From an uncultured Muribaculaceae bacterium (GTDB lineage Bacteria; Bacteroidota; Bacteroidia; Bacteroidales; Muribaculaceae), in assembly GCA_934661195.1 (NCBI GenBank), contig CAKUJD010000008.1, forward strand, positions 39,090 through 103,089: a stretch of 64,000 nt of DNA. Direction: 5' to 3'. Positions 1-8,249 of the stretch are shown here, piece after piece. The notes under the pieces are model-generated. The model ran no database searches and was not told the origin of the DNA. It worked only from the letters and a program-made list of their open reading frames with translations. The stretch's first letter is position 1. Each line of letters opens with the position of its first letter. A program made the translations under genes and the position numbers.

Positions 1-429
1 GCTGAAGGCAACAAACTCACTGCCCTTGACCTGAGCAACAACAAGGGCGTGCAGGGCCTGAGTCTGCAAAACAACCTCATGACAGCCGACGCCATCAACT
101 CGCTCATAGGCCAGCTGCAAGACGTGTCGGGCGTGAGCGTGACCGAAAGCAACAGCTCGTGGGCCCGCAAGCTCAACATCAGCTACATGCCAGGCACCGC
201 GCAGGCCAACGTTGAGGCGGCCACCGCCAAGGGCTGGATTGTGACGGCTATGTACGACCCCAGCGCCGCCGACCAGATTGACGCCGACGCAGTGCCCGTG
301 AGCCGCACCTACTACACCGTGGGCGGCATCAGCCTCGGCTCGGCCCGCCCGGCTGCAGGCGTGTATGTGGAGAAGACCACCTACACCAACGGCACCGCCA
401 CCTACCGCAAAGTGCTGCTCGGCAAGTAA
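1..429 (+). CDS. Leucine-rich repeat surface protein, C-terminal part (5' end outside window)
   Basis: The reading frame is open from base 1 to the stop at 427-429, so the gene begins upstream of the window. The visible 142 residues start with leucine-rich repeat units (LTALDLSNN, then a diverged copy LSLQNN). A linker follows, and then a tail of about 40 residues with glycines and hydrophobic beta-strand pattern (GGISLGSARPAAGVYVEK) ending in VLLGK. That tail resembles the C-terminal sorting-type tails of Bacteroidetes secreted proteins exported by type IX secretion. An exported or surface adhesin-like role is inferred from family resemblance. It is followed by a strong terminator and then another LRR protein gene, so this is probably a local surface-protein cluster. 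Confidence 0.75.
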   Translation, partial: AEGNKLTALDLSNNKGVQGLSLQNNLMTADAINSLIGQLQDVSGVSVTESNSSWARKLNISYMPGTAQANVEAATAKGWIVTAMYDPSAADQIDADAVPVSRTYYTVGGISLGSARPAAGVYVEKTTYTNGTATYRKVLLGK

Positions 430-466
430 GCCGCAGTAGGCACAGATATTGCCAACAATAAAAGCC

Positions 467-518
467 AGCAGGCGGACGCACCCACCATCGTGGTGCGCCC
501 GCCTGCTCGCTTTTTTTC
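467..518 (+). terminator. Rho-independent terminator after the LRR gene
   Basis: Arms of 16 bases (467-482 and 492-507) pair with a single mismatch around a 9-base loop and are followed by a run of seven T at about 511-517. It lies 38 bases after the stop of the upstream LRR gene. Confidence 0.9.
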
Positions 519-578
519 GCACCGCCTACCCATTATTGGTGTTTGTGCCGCAAATGCCGGTGTAATTGGCCTGAATGC

Positions 579-609
579 TTGGCAATGCCGTCAATGCTGC
601 TTACCTTTA
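579..609 (+). promoter_or_regulatory. Candidate Bacteroidetes promoter for the BspA-like gene
   Basis: TTGG at 579-582 and TACCTTTA at 602-609 resemble the -33 and -7 elements (TTTG and TAnnTTTG) with normal spacing. The last base of the -7 box deviates. The start codon follows about 30 bases later. Confidence 0.4.
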
Positions 610-639
610 TGACCCATATTCACAATTGATGCAGTAATA

Positions 640-1917
640 ATGCGTAAAACGATTATCAGCAAAGCCGCAGCAGCGGCGGCCTTACTCATGGCCTTGGTGT
701 CGCCCATGGCGCATGCCGACAGTTTTGAAGAGAAAGACGGTGTCAGCTACTTCCTTTCCGACTCCACCCGCACAGCCGAAGCCGTGGGTACCACGCGCAC
801 CAGCGGCCACGTGAGCATAGCCTCCACCGTGAGCGTCGAGGTGTCCGACCCGCAGGACCCGCAGAAGAAGATAACCAAAACCTACACCGTGACCCGAGTG
901 TCGGGATTTGGCGGCAAGGGCATAAGTTCGGTGTCGATCCCCGGCACCGTCACCCACATATCGCGCTACGCGTTTCAAAGCTGCACCGAGCTGAAAAGTG
1001 TGAGCCTGCCCGCCGCCTTAAGCGAACTCGGCAGCTCGGCGTTTTCGGGCTGCACAAGCCTCGGCCAGGTGTCGATACCCGCGGGCTGCATAGTGGGCAG
1101 CTACGCCTTCAGCGGCTGCACATCGCTCACCGCCGCCACGTCGGTCGGGGTCGACTCCATTGGCAGCGCGGCCTTCATGGGCTGCACAAGCCTCACTCAG
1201 GGCATCAACCTGCCGCGCAAGTCAGGCGCGGGAATATATTCGCAGTGCACATCGCTCAAGCAAAAACCCATAACCGAGCATGGCATACCCGACCGCACAT
1301 TCGAGGGCTGCACCTCGCTGCAAGTGAGCGAAATCAGAATGCTCGACGGCGCCAAGATAGGTGCTGGCGCATTCTCGGGTTGCAAAGCCATCACCGAAAT
1401 CTACATCGATGGCGCCCCAGTGGGCGTCAGTGCTTTCGATGCCTGCACCTCACTCGCCAAGGTCGAGCTCGGCGAGCGCGTGAGCCGGGTGGGCGAGGCC
1501 GCGTTCTATCGCTGCCCGCTTAAAACCGTGGTTTGCTATGCGTCGGTGCCTCCCGTTGCCTACAACGAAGGACTTGCCGCATCGGCATTCTCGTCGCTGC
1601 ACTACAGCTCGGCCACGCTCTATGTGCCGGCCAACTGGATGAGCGTGTATGCCGCCACGCAACCGTGGAAAAATTTCTTTTCGATAAAAGCCCTCACCGC
1701 CGGAGTCGACGCTACGCGGGCCGACTCTCCGCAAGTGGCGGCCCGCAAAGGCCGAGTTATGGTGACCGGCGTCGGCGCCGCAGAAATGGTGGAAGTGCTC
1801 GACATGAGCGGACGCCTTGTGGCGCGCGCCACCGCCGCCGCGCTGAGCCGCCGCACCCTCCCTGCCGGCCCCCATCTGGTGCGCTGCCGCTCCCTTACGG
1901 CCAAAGTGGTATTGTAA
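640..1917 (+). CDS. BspA-like leucine-rich repeat (LRR_5) secreted protein
   Basis: 425 residues. A signal peptide covers residues 1-27 (basic start, alanine/leucine core, AHA cleavage site). From about residue 90 to 300 there are consecutive LRR_5/BspA-type repeats of about 23 residues, with the hallmark SGCTSL/F..CTSL and IP..V..I...AF elements. The tail, from about 370, is a beta-rich sorting-like domain (VEVLDMSGRLV, then LPAGPHLVRC) typical of type IX secretion cargo. BspA-like proteins are surface adhesins or host-interaction proteins in oral and gut Bacteroidales; the ligand here is unknown. A second member of this family lies at 47570-49054. Confidence in family is high; function in this strain is inferred. 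Confidence 0.85.
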   Translation: MRKTIISKAAAAAALLMALVSPMAHADSFEEKDGVSYFLSDSTRTAEAVGTTRTSGHVSIASTVSVEVSDPQDPQKKITKTYTVTRVSGFGGKGISSVSIPGTVTHISRYAFQSCTELKSVSLPAALSELGSSAFSGCTSLGQVSIPAGCIVGSYAFSGCTSLTAATSVGVDSIGSAAFMGCTSLTQGINLPRKSGAGIYSQCTSLKQKPITEHGIPDRTFEGCTSLQVSEIRMLDGAKIGAGAFSGCKAITEIYIDGAPVGVSAFDACTSLAKVELGERVSRVGEAAFYRCPLKTVVCYASVPPVAYNEGLAASAFSSLHYSSATLYVPANWMSVYAATQPWKNFFSIKALTAGVDATRADSPQVAARKGRVMVTGVGAAEMVEVLDMSGRLVARATAAALSRRTLPAGPHLVRCRSLTAKVVL

Positions 1918-2467
1918 TGTTTAAAGTTTAAGGTGATGTGTCACAATGTGTATGGCACCGCCCAAGCACCTATTCCGGCGAGTTGGCAGCTGTAGTGGCG
2001 TGGCATGCCGAAAACGCTGAAAAATGTCAATTCATAAGGGATTGGATATGTGTAGGCAGGTATGCAGCGGTGGCCAATGGCCGACGCGAAATGCCTGCTT
2101 TGCAGCGCCCCAAACCCAGGCATTCCAGGGGAATGCGACCACTGCACCTTGGCACGTACAGCAACGCAATGATCAGCATATATAGGCAGAATCCGCCTTC
2201 TGTCACATTCCTATGGAATGCAGTGGCAGGCATTTCGCGCGGACCGCGCTATCGCTGCGCCCGCGCCGCATACATTTTATCCTCAATGGGATAATGTTGT
2301 TAGCTTTGCCGCCCACACCACAAACAAAAAATGCTTTTTCACCGCTCTATCCAAATCTCCTCTCACCCGCCGCATCGTGGACTGCGCCCACCAGGCCACC
2401 CCCCCCGATGCCCGTTTTTTTATGCTGCACAACATGTGGCTGAACCATTAAAAAAGTTTATGAAATG

Positions 2468-2500
2468 TTGATTATGATTGAAAAATTAATTGTACTTTTG
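2468..2500 (+). promoter_or_regulatory. Orphan Bacteroidetes promoter
   Basis: TTG at 2468-2470 and TACTTTTG at 2493-2500, a perfect match to the TAnnTTTG -7 element, with 22 bases between them. Transcription would start near 2504. No plausible protein starts within the next 400 bases, so this may drive a non-coding RNA. Confidence 0.5.
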
Positions 2501-3021
2501 TGGCGAGGGATTCTGTGCGTCGCGCGCAAGTGCAAAGCGCCGTTTCCCAATTATTTAAGCCCCCAGCGCACGCCGGGCCTTCTGCAGACGCGTTCTGCTG
2601 CAAGGAGGGTTGGGTGGGTAAAGGGGGCACGACATATTAAAGGCGTTTACTCAGCGCTCTGTTCATAGACGAGTCGAATCTAGCAAATTCACACGAATCT
2701 AAGTCTTGAACACAGCAACGGTAGATGCCCCGGGTGTGATTACATCATGCCGCAAGGCTGCACTGCAGCACCCCCTCGTGTGTGGTGGTGCGCACGTGGC
2801 GTATACGCAAAAGGCCTTGTCAGGTGTGGTAACTCATATCGGCGTGGGCTCTGACGTTGTCTGTTCTTACTTAGATTAGGCAATGCTAGGGCCTCGACTC
2901 GTGGAACGGACAGCAGGTAAGTTCTCCACGCTTGAACCAGTAAGTATTTTGTAAGTATCTGTAAATCAAAAGGAACTCTATAATATCAAGTTGAATTAAT
3001 ACCATAAAGTTCCCATTGATA

Positions 3022-3039
3022 GGAAGAGTGTTCTCTTCC
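3022..3039 (-). terminator. Hairpin downstream of the glycan operon
   Basis: A perfect 7-bp inverted repeat (GGAAGAG, loop TGTT, CTCTTCC) lies 37 bases past the stop of the last minus-strand gene. There is no clear T run, so termination is only inferred from position. Confidence 0.35.
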
Positions 3040-3075
3040 GAAAGATTATCCAAATATTGCTTCTTACATTATATT

Positions 3076-3369
3076 TTAGCGGTTAACATCCGTTAACTCG
3101 CTTCTTGCGGTATCAAGTGCATCAAGGCATAGTTCTTCTTCGCCCTCCAATGCATCCAGAACCTTATCGGCAAGCCATAAGGTTAGCATTTTCTTTTCGT
3201 CTATACGGAAATACTTTGCCAACAGAATCACTTGGCTTCGTTTTGCCCTGCGGTCACCACGCTCTATCTTACTGAACATGGGAGTGTCTATCTCCAAGTA
3301 TGCAGCTAACTGACGTTGCAGCACCCCTTGTTCATCTCTCAATTCTTTAATCTTGTTTCCTAATAACAT
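3076..3369 (-). CDS. XRE-family helix-turn-helix regulator
   Basis: 97 residues. Residues 5-60 form an XRE/Cro-type HTH (GNKIKELRDEQGVLQRQLA, then MFSKIERGDRRAKRS, then the fifth helix region LAKYFRID). An acidic C-terminal helix follows. Proteins like this usually bind operator DNA as dimers. It is the last gene on the minus strand after the epimerase, with a 21-base gap, so it may be co-transcribed with the glycan operon or be a remnant of another module. In other Bacteroidetes, similar small XRE proteins accompany restriction/methylation genes; none is present here. Target unknown. Confidence 0.7.
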   Translation of the reverse strand: MLLGNKIKELRDEQGVLQRQLAAYLEIDTPMFSKIERGDRRAKRSQVILLAKYFRIDEKKMLTLWLADKVLDALEGEEELCLDALDTARSELTDVNR

Positions 3370-3390
3370 ATATATATTGCCTTTTTGAGT

Positions 3391-4401
3391 TCAACTTAAT
3401 CGGTCGGTTTGTAAGCCATCATACGTCTTGAACCAGGTGCAGAACTGCTTGATGCCTGTTCTGAAATTCACAAAACATATTTCTCCATAATCTCTATAAA
3501 ACTTACTCATATTTGCATGGGTGATGCTCACGTCAGCTATAGGAAGAGGCTTCTCTGAAAATATTGCCTTGCAGTTTGTTTCTTCTTGTATGAAATTAGC
3601 CAATTCTTTAACGGTGTGAGGAGATGAACTACCTATATTATATATTTCAAACTGTCGCTTTCTTTCTAAATGTATAATGGCACTTATTGCGTTGACAACA
3701 TCATCTATGTAGGTAAAGTCTCGTTTGCATAATCCGCCGCTATATAAAACTACAGGTTCTTTTTGGAGCATAGCTTTTGCAAAAATCCATGGTGCCATGT
3801 CTGGTCTTCCCCATTTTCCATAGACAGAAAAGAATCTTAAACCTGTAATTTTCATGTCAGTTGAATTTGAAACCACATAGGCTTCTAGCTCATTTTGTCT
3901 CTTAGTCATTGCATAGATGCTCTTAGGAGTATCGTTCACCATATCTTCTGATATTCCATCTTTCGGAATGATGTGATTACCATAAACACTGCTGGAACTT
4001 GCAAACACGAAATGTTTGACGTGACATTTAGCAGCTAAATGAATGACATGCGAAAATGCTACAATATTGTTTCGGATGTAGCGTTCAGGGTGTTCTATAG
4101 AATCTCTTACACCTGGGGATGCTGCTAGGTGAATAACAGTATGTACAGAATTAAACCAAGAAGTCAATAATGTACAATCTAAAGATAAGTCATGTTTTAA
4201 GAAAACAAATGAATCGAATTTCATCAACATACTTAAACGTTGATCTTGCAAAACATTTTGCTTTTTTTCCCCAGTCAGGTTGTCTATCCCAATAACAGTA
4301 ACTCCTTGTTTTAATAAACAAAGAGTAAGGGAAAAGCCGATAAAACCAGCAACACCTGTCACAATGATTACATTTGTATTTTCTTTGATTTCAAAATCCA
4401 T
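3391..4401 (-). CDS. NAD-dependent sugar-nucleotide epimerase, UDP-glucuronate 4-epimerase-like
   Basis: 336 residues, extended short-chain dehydrogenase/reductase. The Rossmann motif GVAGFIG is at residues 16-22, the acidic end of strand 2 (GIDNLTG) at 38-44, the active-site SSSSVYG at about 135, and catalytic YAMTK at about 163. The block GRPDMAPW is characteristic of the UDP-glucuronate 4-epimerase branch, though the family usually has an aromatic or methionine at the fourth position. Expected reaction: UDP-GlcA to UDP-GalA or a related C4 inversion. It overlaps the upstream ATP-grasp fusion gene by 34 bases, so it is translationally coupled. Substrate is inferred from motif only. Confidence 0.8.
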   Translation of the reverse strand: MDFEIKENTNVIIVTGVAGFIGFSLTLCLLKQGVTVIGIDNLTGEKKQNVLQDQRLSMLMKFDSFVFLKHDLSLDCTLLTSWFNSVHTVIHLAASPGVRDSIEHPERYIRNNIVAFSHVIHLAAKCHVKHFVFASSSSVYGNHIIPKDGISEDMVNDTPKSIYAMTKRQNELEAYVVSNSTDMKITGLRFFSVYGKWGRPDMAPWIFAKAMLQKEPVVLYSGGLCKRDFTYIDDVVNAISAIIHLERKRQFEIYNIGSSSPHTVKELANFIQEETNCKAIFSEKPLPIADVSITHANMSKFYRDYGEICFVNFRTGIKQFCTWFKTYDGLQTDRLS

Positions 4402-6221
4402 GAATTTTGCATTTCTAATAGTTTGCCACCTAATATTGTTAAAAACTCGTCTGAGAAAGACGTTATTCTACCAGCTCCTGGCAAGAATGTCATTTCGCTA
4501 AAGTAGACCTTGTTATGAAATTCGTAAAGATCAATTCTACAGAATGGTAGTGTCTTGCCCAACTGATGTACCACATGGCGCATCTTTTCCAGCGTTGTCG
4601 GAACAGGAATGTCCAATGAGCCTTCATGTCTATTGATGAAGCCAATTTGTTTCTCCCATATGTTCGTATCATAGATAACGCTACGCTGAGTTTTATATGA
4701 ATTGCTATCATATACAACCTGGCAATAATCAGCCTTTCCATAAAAAGCAAAGAACTTATAACAAATTACAGAACTTGAATAGTCTTTATCAGGTGCCAGA
4801 TATTCTTCTGCAAACACGCATGGTGATATTCCTTTATAGTGAGGTTCAGCTGTTGTGAGTCCGAACTGTGTATTCAACTTTTTCTTATAGAAGCGCTTAA
4901 TAAACTCCATATCTAGTGACCATTTGTCTCTTACCACAATACAAGAGCCATTGTCATGATTACATTTTAAGACGAACTGCTCTGGGAGCGTATCAAAGTC
5001 TATTGCAGATACAGTTTTCCATTCTGCATATTTTTGACACAGTATATCCTCTAGATTTAGTTTCGCTATATAATCACGGACTGCAATCTTGTCAGCAAGC
5101 ATTGTCCAACTTGATGTATCGGACTCTGTTAAAAGTCTAAAGAGCATCTTGTTGAAGTTAGAACAATTCTCTTCTGTTATGTCGATTCCAAATTTTTCTT
5201 TGTACAGTATTTTAGCAAGACGGACAGGTGCAATATGACCAAGTATATTATTTCTGACAAATCTCCAGCCATCTTTAAATGTCTTAATATGTGGGAAATA
5301 TAAATCCTGTTGATTACCAGCATTTATAAAGTTCATCCTTGCCTGTTCATAATTGCGTGACAGCATAAACTCAGCATCCAAACCTACACCTACTACATAT
5401 CCGCATTCCATAGTACTTCTCCAATCCTGTAAGTAATTAGATAGCATAGGGGTATCAATACCATAAGCTTTGACTGTTTTTAAGAAGTTCTTTTCTGACA
5501 ATCTACTAACAGGCATATTCTTTTTAGAACAAAAGTGCAGCACCTTAGCGTTGGCAAGGTATAAAGCGCCGAATCTTATCTGGCAATTCCAACTTCCATT
5601 CAGCTCTTCAATTTTCACACAACATGGATCTAAGTTACTTTTTGAGAGTGCTGGTTCATCTATAAAAATTCCCTTTGATACAGACAGTTGGTAATTTGAG
5701 TGCCATTGCTTATAAAACACATGAGCAGCTTCAGAGTCCTTTGCATACATAACTCCTCCGTTGAAGTATTGTGTTATCTTATCATGTTCATATTGTAGAC
5801 CTGCATTCTGTTTCAAGAAATAGTCTCTCATCGGATGATGTTTGAACAAGCAATGCCCATCTAAGACGGCAGCAATATCAGCTGATTCCTGATCAATTTC
5901 TGCTAAAGACTGTATTACCATGGTATCACAATCCAAGTATAAGAAATCACCAAAGACAATTTCTCGTAATCTAGTCTTCATTAGTCTTGAGCGTTCAACT
6001 TTCGACACAGAAGGTTCGAAGTTCTCTACGATCGTCTTATTGACAATCGAAAATATCTGTTGTCGTAGTCCGTTTAAGGTAGCATACGTTCTATCGTCAC
6101 ATACTAGATATATTGTAGAATTAGGCATGTGATGACGAGCCGACATGACTGAGATTAAACACTGTTCCCAAAACAGGTCGTTTTCGTCACTAGACAAAAC
6201 ATATACTATTTTCGTATTCAT
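4368..6221 (-). CDS. Fusion of GT8-like glycosyltransferase and TupA-like ATP-grasp
   Basis: Residues 1-290 look like a GT8/nucleotide-diphospho-sugar transferase: IVYVLSSDEN at the start, a DxD-type site LYLDCDTMV near residue 100, and an FNGGVMYA block near 155. Residues from about 325 on match the TupA-like ATP-grasp family (VLKCNHDNGSC, AEEYL, and a C-terminal DLYEF..KVYFSEMTF block that supplies metal-binding acidic residues). TupA-type enzymes are linked to teichuronopeptide-like amide formation, so this protein may transfer a sugar and ligate an amino acid or amine to it. I chose the ATG at 6221 because it forms an ATGA overlap with the upstream gene; ATGs at 6230 and 6263 are alternatives. 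Confidence 0.7.
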   Translation of the reverse strand: MNTKIVYVLSSDENDLFWEQCLISVMSARHHMPNSTIYLVCDDRTYATLNGLRQQIFSIVNKTIVENFEPSVSKVERSRLMKTRLREIVFGDFLYLDCDTMVIQSLAEIDQESADIAAVLDGHCLFKHHPMRDYFLKQNAGLQYEHDKITQYFNGGVMYAKDSEAAHVFYKQWHSNYQLSVSKGIFIDEPALSKSNLDPCCVKIEELNGSWNCQIRFGALYLANAKVLHFCSKKNMPVSRLSEKNFLKTVKAYGIDTPMLSNYLQDWRSTMECGYVVGVGLDAEFMLSRNYEQARMNFINAGNQQDLYFPHIKTFKDGWRFVRNNILGHIAPVRLAKILYKEKFGIDITEENCSNFNKMLFRLLTESDTSSWTMLADKIAVRDYIAKLNLEDILCQKYAEWKTVSAIDFDTLPEQFVLKCNHDNGSCIVVRDKWSLDMEFIKRFYKKKLNTQFGLTTAEPHYKGISPCVFAEEYLAPDKDYSSSVICYKFFAFYGKADYCQVVYDSNSYKTQRSVIYDTNIWEKQIGFINRHEGSLDIPVPTTLEKMRHVVHQLGKTLPFCRIDLYEFHNKVYFSEMTFLPGAGRITSFSDEFLTILGGKLLEMQNSWILKSKKIQM

Positions 6222-7198
6222 TTTCTCCATTCTGATAATCGTCCACTCGTTGAGCAAATCCAATTGTGTTCATCTGAATTCCAAAAACCTTCAAAGACAC
6301 TTGTATTCATTGTTTCAACATTTCTGTCGAATACATCAAATTCTTCTTTGGATAGGCCATGTAAATTCTGTCTATATTTTCTTAATACACGCTCATAATA
6401 TTCGCCAAGGAACTCACAAAGAGTTTTTGGCATTTGAACTGTAGTCATGAACTCAATAGAATCCACACAGAACTTAATAGTATCTGAATATTTCTTGCCA
6501 TTTTGTTTGCCACGCATATCCGAATTTGGAGTTTGAACATAGATGTAGCCTACAACAGGCATATACACGAAGCTCTTGGCATAATAAATACATTTTAAGG
6601 TATGTACCACGTCCTCCCAATATACGTGCTCCTCATAAAAGAGATTATTCTGAATTAGGAAGTCTTTCCTGAACCATTTAGACCATGTCGCTCTTATTCT
6701 GTTTTCGTAATGAACTGATGCTTCATAGGTAAGATATTCCAAACCAGACATTGGACCTACAGTTTTTTCGAACCATGCTTCACCATGTTTTTTACCATCC
6801 AAGCTCTCAGCTAGCGCATTAAATTGAAATACGTCCAATTCCGTTTCCCAAACTGCATTGAAAACAACATCTAGGATATTCTCTTCTAAATAATCATCAA
6901 CGTCTACAAACCACAAATATTTACCTTGTGCAGCATGAATACCGGTGTTTCGTGCAGCTCCTTGTTGTTTATTAGATTCGTGTCGAATTATTTGCATGTT
7001 GCTTATATCATGCGATTGCTTATACTTTGTTGCTACAGCATAAGTGTTATCCTTGGAACAGTCATCGACAACGATAATTTCAAATAGTTTACCATTACAT
7101 TTCTGATAAGCCTTTTGACGGACTATGGAATCTATGCAATGCTCTAAATACTGCTCAGCATTGAATGCAGGAATAACAATTGATAAGAATATCTCCAT
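6218..7198 (-). CDS. GT2-family glycosyltransferase
   Basis: 326 residues. The N-terminal GT-A fold is clear: LSIVIPAFNAEQYL at 5-18, IIVVDDCSKDNT near 42, and the DxD motif WFVDVDDYL near 96. The C-terminal half, which sets acceptor specificity, is divergent and includes YWEDV near 192, an ED motif typical of inverting GT2 enzymes. It transfers a sugar from a nucleotide donor to a growing glycan, probably at the inner membrane face. The stop overlaps the start of the next gene (ATGA), and only 4 bases separate it from the upstream gene, so it is part of the operon. Donor and acceptor unknown. Confidence 0.85.
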   Translation of the reverse strand: MEIFLSIVIPAFNAEQYLEHCIDSIVRQKAYQKCNGKLFEIIVVDDCSKDNTYAVATKYKQSHDISNMQIIRHESNKQQGAARNTGIHAAQGKYLWFVDVDDYLEENILDVVFNAVWETELDVFQFNALAESLDGKKHGEAWFEKTVGPMSGLEYLTYEASVHYENRIRATWSKWFRKDFLIQNNLFYEEHVYWEDVVHTLKCIYYAKSFVYMPVVGYIYVQTPNSDMRGKQNGKKYSDTIKFCVDSIEFMTTVQMPKTLCEFLGEYYERVLRKYRQNLHGLSKEEFDVFDRNVETMNTSVFEGFWNSDEHNWICSTSGRLSEWRK

Positions 7199-7202
7199 CG
7201 TA

Positions 7203-8249
7203 CTACATACTTAAGATTTTACGAATAGCAGTATCATTTCCTGGTATGAATGTCCTTTGGGCACATGAAGTATCCACCAGTTTTTTACACAAAGCAACAA
7301 ACTCTACCAAATCAATGTTAGTTGGAATTGCCTTTATATTATCAGAATTTATAGCCTTCAAATTCTGAGTTTGTTCTTTGCGTCGATAATCATCTCCAGT
7401 AATGACAGAAATGGCTGGTATACCAAGAAAAGCCAATTCACTTAACGTGTTTCGACCGGAACGTGTTATAATTAAACATGCATCGTTGTAATAGTCAGAG
7501 GCATTAAGAACATGTGAATGCAGCACAACATTATTAGGGGTGTAGTTTTCGTTTATGGCATCATAAATATTTGAACTTGAACATATAATATGCATGGTGT
7601 AATCAGGCATCAAAACAGCAGCCTGCTGGCATAACTCAGCCAAGGCAATAGTAGACGCCGCAAATTGATGTCCAACATTTACAGTTCCTCCTCCCAAAAC
7701 ACAATATATATTTTTGGAGGTTTTATGATAGACACTCATAATCTCTGGCCTTAATATAGTATTTGTAGAAACAAAATCTCTGTAAGTGCCGTTGTCTGTA
7801 ATTTTTCGAAGACCATGAACTATAGCCAAATCAGCACAAGCATACAACGTATTGAAATAGTCCATAGACTCTTTGTCATTCTCGTCATTTCGAACATCTG
7901 CAGGATTTAACAAAACCGCAATTTTAATATTTGGATGCGAGATTCTTAATGAGTGAGTAAGCAAAGGTTCACCATCAATAAGCACAACGTTTGGGTTAAA
8001 TGTCCTTATAGTTTGGTGAATATATTGTCCCATTTTGTTTGTTGGCAACAAGCCGATTGAGCAATAATCCATTGGAATTGCTTCTCTAATGTCTTCAAAT
8101 CCGTGAGACTCCAAATATCTGTTACCCTGCAGATAACTAATACATTTTATTTCACAATCATATTTATCACGTAAAGTCTCCAACAAAGCTACACCTGAAA
8201 CAACGCGTCCAAGCCCAGGGAAGCCTCTAAATATTCCAAGTATTTTCAT
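7203..8249 (-). CDS. MurG/GT28-like glycosyltransferase
   Basis: 348 residues with a GT-B two-domain layout. The N-terminus (ILGIFRGFPGLGRVVSG) has the glycine-rich loop of the MurG/GT28 type. The C-terminal domain has LIITRSGRNTLSELAFLGIPAI near 260, which matches the donor-binding signature of GT28 family members (usually S/G-R-x-G..T..E). ACIITRSG and the E at that site are the donor-contact positions. Expected role is transfer of a UDP-sugar, often a HexNAc, onto a lipid or glycan acceptor. It starts by ATGA overlap with the upstream GT4-deacetylase gene. Acceptor unknown. Confidence 0.75.
   Translation of the reverse strand: MKILGIFRGFPGLGRVVSGVALLETLRDKYDCEIKCISYLQGNRYLESHGFEDIREAIPMDYCSIGLLPTNKMGQYIHQTIRTFNPNVVLIDGEPLLTHSLRISHPNIKIAVLLNPADVRNDENDKESMDYFNTLYACADLAIVHGLRKITDNGTYRDFVSTNTILRPEIMSVYHKTSKNIYCVLGGGTVNVGHQFAASTIALAELCQQAAVLMPDYTMHIICSSSNIYDAINENYTPNNVVLHSHVLNASDYYNDACLIITRSGRNTLSELAFLGIPAISVITGDDYRRKEQTQNLKAINSDNIKAIPTNIDLVEFVALCKKLVDTSCAQRTFIPGNDTAIRKILSM

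Larger units (their letters stand above)
1918..3075. other. Long intergenic region without a convincing gene
   Basis: Between the BspA-like gene and the glycan locus there are only short overlapping reading frames with no recognisable domain or ribosome site. The first half is GC-rich core-like sequence. Composition turns AT-rich at about 2960, which I take as the left edge of the island. I see one good promoter (2468-2500) with no reading frame behind it, so 2505-2960 may be an untranslated RNA. I looked for tmRNA, RNase P RNA and SRP RNA signatures in it and found none. Confidence 0.6.

Noticed and set aside
1938..2668. Several short reading frames in the gap after the BspA-like gene
   Set aside because: No ribosome site, no recognisable domain, and strongly overlapping frames on both strands in GC-rich DNA. 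Not called as genes.
2505..2960. tmRNA, RNase P RNA or SRP RNA behind the orphan promoter
   Set aside because: No T-arm with CCA end, no tag reading frame, no GAGGAAAGTCC-type P4 segment and no SRP loop sequence on either strand.
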